Origin: Chloroflexota bacterium | Lineage (GTDB): Bacteria; Chloroflexota; Anaerolineae; 4572-78; J111 | Length of the DNA stretch: 64,000 nucleotides | Direction of reading: 5' to 3' | NCBI GenBank assembly: GCA_016860845.1 | Contig: BOKF01000029.1 | Location: 1 to 64,000, forward strand | In this document: in pieces, positions 59,904 to 64,000 of the stretch | Layout: each line of letters opens with the position of its first letter | Numbering within the stretch: position 1 is the stretch's first letter | Notes under the pieces: model-generated | The model's database searches: none | What the model was told of the DNA's origin: nothing | What the model saw: only the letters and a program-made list of their open reading frames with translations | Position numbers and translations under genes: made by a program

Positions 59904-60407
59904 CTATCTTTTCATATAGGCGAAATAAAAATAGATCCCGACTGTGCCAAAAATCACTCCTAAAACAATGGGCAGAAAGATACTCCCCAACCCTGCTGCC
60001 TGCCCCAAAGCTACGCGGATTGTCATCCATTCCAGAAAAGTGAAGAGGATGATCATTTCAGCTTTGAGCCAGGCTAATAGTAAACGAGCCAAACGATACT
60101 GCTCACGGGCATTTTGGGCCGTGATCGGCCAGAGATAATTGAATTTATGCGGATACCGGTTGGCCACCGTCAGCATGAGATACAACATGATACTCATGAC
60201 GGGCAGGATAAGGATGCTGCGTTTATCTCCCCAGGCGTCAGCATGGCCCGACGGCCCAAAATGTGTTGGAACCAAAGCGGGCAAATCGAACCAGGCCAGA
60301 CTGAGCATCCCAATAATAAGGGCAAGGCCGCCTAGCGCAATCACTTCTAAGGCCCACTCCTGTGAGGTGTAAGGCAGATCAATAACGGGCCGCTCCCTAG
60401 ATTTCAC
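59904..60407 (-). CDS. DUF1648-type membrane protein
   Basis: The 167-residue protein has four membrane helices and the DUF1648 pattern 'LPALVPTHFGPSGHADAWGD' between the first two, a motif shared with SdpI immunity-type proteins. No regulator is adjacent. It lies 74 bases upstream of the ABC transporter operon on the same strand; the GTAGACA repeat separates them. Confidence 0.8.
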   Translation of the reverse strand: MKSRERPVIDLPYTSQEWALEVIALGGLALIIGMLSLAWFDLPALVPTHFGPSGHADAWGDKRSILILPVMSIMLYLMLTVANRYPHKFNYLWPITAQNAREQYRLARLLLAWLKAEMIILFTFLEWMTIRVALGQAAGLGSIFLPIVLGVIFGTVGIYFYFAYMKR

Positions 60408-60444
60408 AATTAACGACGACTCTCAGGGGCGTCACCCCTCAATA

Positions 60445-61674
60445 CTAAACCATAAAACTCTTGGGTGGATTCTCCATTTGCAAAATAGGCCGGTCCATTT
60501 TGAACGGCTCAAGGTTGCTCTCAGTCCTGCCATCTATGGCCAGTTCACTCAGGATTTTACCCAACAGCGAGGCAAATTTAAAAGCATGACCCGCGCCAAC
60601 GGCAACGCTGCAATGATCGTAGCCGGGAATGGTATCAATTACAAAATCACGGTCGGGGGGCATCGTGTAGAGGCAAGTTTTGGTGTAGAGGACCGGGCCG
60701 AGGGCGGAGGGAATATATTTTTGCAGAAAATGCTCGACCCGTTGGGCATTGGCCGGATTCGGCTCGAAGCTGCGCGTCTCCGCCGTCACTGCTTCGCCGC
60801 CCACATCCTGGGCCGCCTTGGTTGCCGGCTCGCCGTAAACGGGAAAGCCATAGAAGCACGGCTCGTCCATCCAGATCCAGATGGGAAAATGTTCCGGGGC
60901 AAAATCGGCCAGGTGAGGCGTAGCAAAGTATGTCACCTGCTCCTGGGTAACGGTCAAGGGTAATTTAAAAGCGGACCCTCCCCCAACCCCTCCCTGAGAG
61001 GGAGGGGAGCCAGAAGCAGTTTGAGAGGGGGGGGAGAAATGGGCCAGGATGTTGTTCGTCCAGGCCCCGGCAGCAATGATCAGCTTGCGGCAGCGGTAGG
61101 TCGTTCCGCCGGCCATTACTTCGACTGCGCCGTTAAGGGGCCGGACGGCGCTAATCGGCGTGTTATCCAGCAACGTCGCTCCGTTAGCTCGGGCCATGCG
61201 CTGGTGAGCCGCATTACACCTGGCCGCCGGGGCAATGCCGCTTTCGGCCTGATAAAGCCCATAGACGTCTTCGGTCAGGCGGAACTGGGGCCAGCGGCGC
61301 ATAATTTCGGCGGCGTCGAGGCGCTCAAAGGGCACATCGCACGCTTGCATGCTCCGGGTGTAATCCTCGCCGGGAATGGCGCTCCCCGCCGGCCACAGGT
61401 CAAGACCGCCGGTTTTGACAATGAGATTTTCACCAGCCTCTTCTTCCAGCACCATCCAGGCGGTATAAGCCTGCTTGGCCAGCCGGACATACTCCGGGGT
61501 GTGGTACGACAGCCGGATGATCCGGGAGTGGTCCTGCGACCCGCCCCGCACGTGGCCGGTTTCAAACTGTTCCAATCCCAACACTTCGCGGCCCGCCCGG
61601 CGCGACAGCCAATAAGCCGCACCGCTGCCCAGACCACCTAAACCAAGCACAATATATTCATAATCTTGCTTCAT
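60445..61674 (-). CDS. N-methyl-tryptophan oxidase/monomeric sarcosine oxidase family flavoenzyme
   Basis: The 409-residue protein has the FAD-binding 'YIVLGLGGLGSGAAYWLSRR' at the start, 'GLEQFETGHVRGGSQDHSRI' and 'RLSYHTPEYVRLAKQAY', the MTOX/sarcosine-oxidase hallmarks, and the Cys that links FAD covalently in 'YTKTCLYTMPPDRDFVID' (about 345-355). It oxidises N-methyl amino acids to amino acid, formaldehyde and peroxide. A palindromic insert codes 'SPPSQGGVGGGS' near residue 225, just where the substrate domain begins. Its stop is about 37 bases from the DUF1648 start. Confidence 0.9.
   Translation of the reverse strand: MKQDYEYIVLGLGGLGSGAAYWLSRRAGREVLGLEQFETGHVRGGSQDHSRIIRLSYHTPEYVRLAKQAYTAWMVLEEEAGENLIVKTGGLDLWPAGSAIPGEDYTRSMQACDVPFERLDAAEIMRRWPQFRLTEDVYGLYQAESGIAPAARCNAAHQRMARANGATLLDNTPISAVRPLNGAVEVMAGGTTYRCRKLIIAAGAWTNNILAHFSPPSQTASGSPPSQGGVGGGSAFKLPLTVTQEQVTYFATPHLADFAPEHFPIWIWMDEPCFYGFPVYGEPATKAAQDVGGEAVTAETRSFEPNPANAQRVEHFLQKYIPSALGPVLYTKTCLYTMPPDRDFVIDTIPGYDHCSVAVGAGHAFKFASLLGKILSELAIDGRTESNLEPFKMDRPILQMENPPKSFMV
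60975..61036. repeat. C/G palindrome inserted in frame in the MTOX-type oxidase
   Basis: CCCCTCCC-TGAGA-GGGAGGGG (60987-61007) is the core; the surrounding tracts lengthen it. It codes 'GSPPSQGGVGGGS', an extra loop compared with what I know of the family. Confidence 0.8.
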
Positions 61675-61952
61675 GGGTTGACGTAAATTTTTCCTGGAGA
61701 TAATTTTAACCGGGACTGGCGGTAAACTTCAACGGGCCAGATGAGTCGTCAACTGCCTTCAGATGGCTGCTTGGAGGGGAAATGCGATGGACACTCAGCA
61801 AGTTGGTCCATCGTGAAACGTGGGTCGGGTTGGTGCGCTCACTATATCAGAAAGTTTTTTGCCTGTCAAGAGATCATCACGCCCATCAATTTACTTGACC
61901 AAATGGCCCTCCTTGTGCTAGATTTGGGCCAGGGTAAACGACAGGAGGGTTT

Positions 61953-63038
61953 ATGACACGCAAAAGAGTACGAGATTTGGGTATTGCTATCGGTTCGATG
62001 CCGACCGGGCCACACAACGCCATTACCGATGTGCCGGGAGTGCTGGTCGGCCATACTACGGTGATTTTTGACGAGCCGTATGTCGCTCGCACCGGAGTAA
62101 CGGTTATTGTGCCCCGCGAGGATGAAATCCGCGACGACCGCGCCTTTGCCGGGTATCACTCCTTCAACGGCAACGGCGAAATGACCGGCTTATTGTGGCT
62201 GGAGGAGTCCGGTATGCTCGGCTCGCCTATTGGCCTGACCAACACCAACCAGGTTGGCGTGGTCCGCGATGCCTTGATCTGGCACGACGTGGAAAATTTC
62301 GAGAGCCGGGGCTTCAAGCTGCCTATCGTCGCCGAAACCTACGACGGCTGGCTGAGCGACATTGACGCCTTTCACCTGACCGAAGATCATGTCCACGAGG
62401 CCCTGGCCATTGCCAACAGTGGCCCGGTCGAGGAAGGCAATGTCGGCGGGGGGACGGGTATGATTTGCCACGATTTTAAGGGCGGCATTGGCAGTTCTTC
62501 CCGCCTGGTTGACAGCAAAAGCGGCTCCTACATCGTCGGCGTGCTGGTCCAGTCCAATTACGGCGACCGCCATGCCCTGCGCGTGGACGGCGTCCCTGTT
62601 GGCCGTGAGATTGGCCCGGAGGTGGTTCCGCTGCCCTGGGACGAACCCCCGCAGGGCGGCTCGATCATCGTCGTCATTGCCACCGACGCCCCACTCCTGC
62701 CGATGCAGTGCAAACGTCTGGCCCAACGGGCCACCGTCGGCCTGGCCCGTGTTGGCGGGATTGGTCACAACGGCAGCGGCGACATCTTTTTGTGCTTTGC
62801 CACCGGCAACCACATCTACGCGGATATCACCGGGCGGCGCACCCTGGAGATGATCCCCCACGAGCACCTCAATCCCTTTTTTGAGGCCGTAGCCGAAGCG
62901 GTAGAAGAAGCCATTCTCAACTGTTTGACCAAGGCTGAAACGATGGTCGGCTTCAAGGGCCGCATCGCCTGCGAGCTGCCTTTAGACGGGTTGCAGCGGG
63001 TGATGGCCAGGTACCGGCCGTCAGACGACAAGAGGTAA
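61953..63038 (+). CDS. P1 family (DmpA-type) self-processing aminopeptidase
   Basis: The 361-residue protein matches DmpA/BapA beta-peptidyl aminopeptidases: 'VRDLGIAIGSMPTGPHNAIT', 'DVPGVLVGHTTV', 'GLTNTNQVGVVRDALI', 'GNVGGGTGMICHDFKGGIGS', with the nucleophile Ser in 'GGIGSSSRL' where the chain is cut into two subunits, and 'ATDAPLLPMQCKRLAQRATV'. These N-terminal nucleophile enzymes release D- or L-amino acids or beta-amino acids from short peptides. AGGAGG precedes the ATG. The following gene starts 4 bases after the stop. Confidence 0.93.
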   Translation: MTRKRVRDLGIAIGSMPTGPHNAITDVPGVLVGHTTVIFDEPYVARTGVTVIVPREDEIRDDRAFAGYHSFNGNGEMTGLLWLEESGMLGSPIGLTNTNQVGVVRDALIWHDVENFESRGFKLPIVAETYDGWLSDIDAFHLTEDHVHEALAIANSGPVEEGNVGGGTGMICHDFKGGIGSSSRLVDSKSGSYIVGVLVQSNYGDRHALRVDGVPVGREIGPEVVPLPWDEPPQGGSIIVVIATDAPLLPMQCKRLAQRATVGLARVGGIGHNGSGDIFLCFATGNHIYADITGRRTLEMIPHEHLNPFFEAVAEAVEEAILNCLTKAETMVGFKGRIACELPLDGLQRVMARYRPSDDKR

Positions 63039-63041
63039 CTC

Positions 63042-64000
63042 GTGAAACGAGAACGACCCAGAGGCGGCATTGAAATCGAGCAGTTTAACCACCCGGTGAT
63101 GGCAGCCGGGGCCGGGGCTATGGCCGGCTTTATTACCAGCTTTCCGGCGCAAATCGGAGCGGCGGCGTTGGGGCTTGATTTTGGGCTGGCTGACCCGTGG
63201 ACAACCCTGGTCATCGGCGGGGTCGGCGGGGGAGCTTTGGCCGGAGGACTCCTGGGCTACCGCATGCGCCGACTTAAGAGACAAGCAAGTTGGTTGGCCA
63301 TCCTTTTAGTTCTGGTGGCCGGCTTCGGCGGAGCGTTGCTCATGGCCGGCATCAATCGAGCCGGGGCTATGACCTTCACCTGCCAGCGTCCTGAGCCGAA
63401 GCAAATTGATTGTACCATGGTCGAACGCCGCTGGTTGGGAGCAAGCGTCCAGCGAACCGAATCATTCAAAGGGGTAAAAACGGCTAAAATAGAACCCTTG
63501 AGCGGCGGAGCCGGTGAGATAGTAGTCATTGTCACCGCCAGAGGAGAGTCTGGTCTCTACGGCTTTCCCCTCGATATGGTTGAGAAGCTTAAAAACTTCG
63601 TCAGCTCGACTCAATCGAGCCTGGTGATTGAGCAGAATGACTGGCCAGCAGCATTAGCCGCATTGGCGGCGGGCAGCTTTCTTACTTTGGCCGGCTGCGC
63701 TGGCTCGTGGAGGAGCTGGCCCGGCGGGAAAGGGCAATTTGAAACTCCACGGGCTGCAACAGGCAAAAAGCCTGCTCCCGCGAAACCGTTTGAGATTATG
63801 GAGCAAACGCCGACGAGATTGGTCCTCCAGGCTAACCCGGAGAAACCTGCCCTCATCTTTGGTACGGTTTTGCTGCTCATCGGCCTGTGCGGCACTGGCC
63901 CCGTATACCTTGGCAGCGATTTCAGCCAAGCCTCAGATTGGTCGAAAATAGGGATTGTATCTGTTATAGGCGGCCTATTCTTTTTCCTCGGTCTCGGAAG
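63042..64000 (+). CDS. Membrane protein of unknown function, runs off the window
   Basis: From GTG 63042, with AGAGG 7 bases upstream and only 3 bases after the P1 peptidase stop, a frame stays open to the window end (about 319 codons). It codes 'MKRERPRGGIEIEQFNHPVM', then three glycine-rich membrane helices (about 18-45, 55-75, 85-105), a soluble exported-looking domain with 'FTCQRPEPKQIDCTMVERRW' that appears to hold a Cys pair, another helix near 205-220, and two more at the end. The middle part resembles bacterial PH-like or DUF3592-type membrane modules in style only; I assign no family. The 3' end is missing. Confidence 0.75.
   Translation, partial: MKRERPRGGIEIEQFNHPVMAAGAGAMAGFITSFPAQIGAAALGLDFGLADPWTTLVIGGVGGGALAGGLLGYRMRRLKRQASWLAILLVLVAGFGGALLMAGINRAGAMTFTCQRPEPKQIDCTMVERRWLGASVQRTESFKGVKTAKIEPLSGGAGEIVVIVTARGESGLYGFPLDMVEKLKNFVSSTQSSLVIEQNDWPAALAALAAGSFLTLAGCAGSWRSWPGGKGQFETPRAATGKKPAPAKPFEIMEQTPTRLVLQANPEKPALIFGTVLLLIGLCGTGPVYLGSDFSQASDWSKIGIVSVIGGLFFFLGLG

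Overview
The window looks like a piece of a Chloroflexota (Anaerolineae-type) chromosome of moderate-to-high GC. The evidence is Thr/Pro-rich 'TPTPTP' linkers in exported proteins, STAND NTPases joined to formylglycine-generating-enzyme (FGE) domains, many LysM proteins, an FtsW/RodA-transpeptidase-like fusion, DUF2079 and GT39 membrane proteins and a multihaem cytochrome. This placement is inferred from gene content; no rRNA, tRNA or other marker gene is present.

Layout. 1-1.1 kb holds two gene remnants (a WYL-type regulator N-terminus and a broken yfbR). 1.2-7.6 kb is a two-gene conflict or receptor locus: a TIR-membrane-FGE-FGE protein followed by a coiled-coil/STAND-ATPase-membrane-FGE protein. 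The FGE C-termini carry a short hypervariable codon block inside strongly conserved flanks, and the conservation continues past the stop codons. This is the pattern left by diversity-generating retroelements, although no reverse transcriptase or template repeat lies in the window. 7.5-12.8 kb is accessory DNA: three GC-rich, stem-rich noncoding blocks, a secreted LysM protein, and an ExeA/TniB-like ATPase overlapping a ribbon-helix-helix-like gene that itself contains an array of inverted GGTCAAT motifs. 12.8-13.6 kb has an unknown gene and its truncated tandem copy downstream of a glycosyltransferase.

13.6-22.5 kb: GT2 glycosyltransferase, VanZ-like protein, hybrid response-regulator kinase, M42 peptidase, mtnP, and a SEDS protein fused to a penicillin-binding domain whose active site is lost. 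22.7-31 kb: signalling and secreted proteins (TPR protein, ATPase with a winged-helix domain, a 50-residue secreted Gly/Cys peptide missed by length cut-offs, an EAD-like/TPR membrane protein, a lipoprotein and a GH5-like hydrolase). 31-37.3 kb, minus strand: DUF2079, M50 protease, a small protein and GT39. 37.6-39.9 kb: LysM protein with a consensus promoter and terminator, then a YefM/YoeB-type toxin-antitoxin pair. 39.9-50.4 kb, minus strand: metabolism (cobS, TIM-barrel isomerase, FabL-like SDR, proline dehydrogenase, two phosphohexomutases, GNAT, cinA, C45 peptidase) plus a fragment of a DNA adenine methylase. 50.6 kb: seven-haem cytochrome. 51.9-59.8 kb, minus strand: complete peptide ABC transporter with a downstream S9 peptidase, suggesting peptide uptake followed by hydrolysis. 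59.9-64 kb: DUF1648 protein, MTOX-type oxidase, P1 peptidase, and a membrane protein running off the end.

A second theme is small repeats. Palindromes and 7-9 bp tandem repeats with different unit sequences sit at many gene boundaries, and several have entered coding sequences without breaking the frame (cinA, C45 peptidase, MTOX oxidase, DUF2079, GT39, the SEDS fusion).
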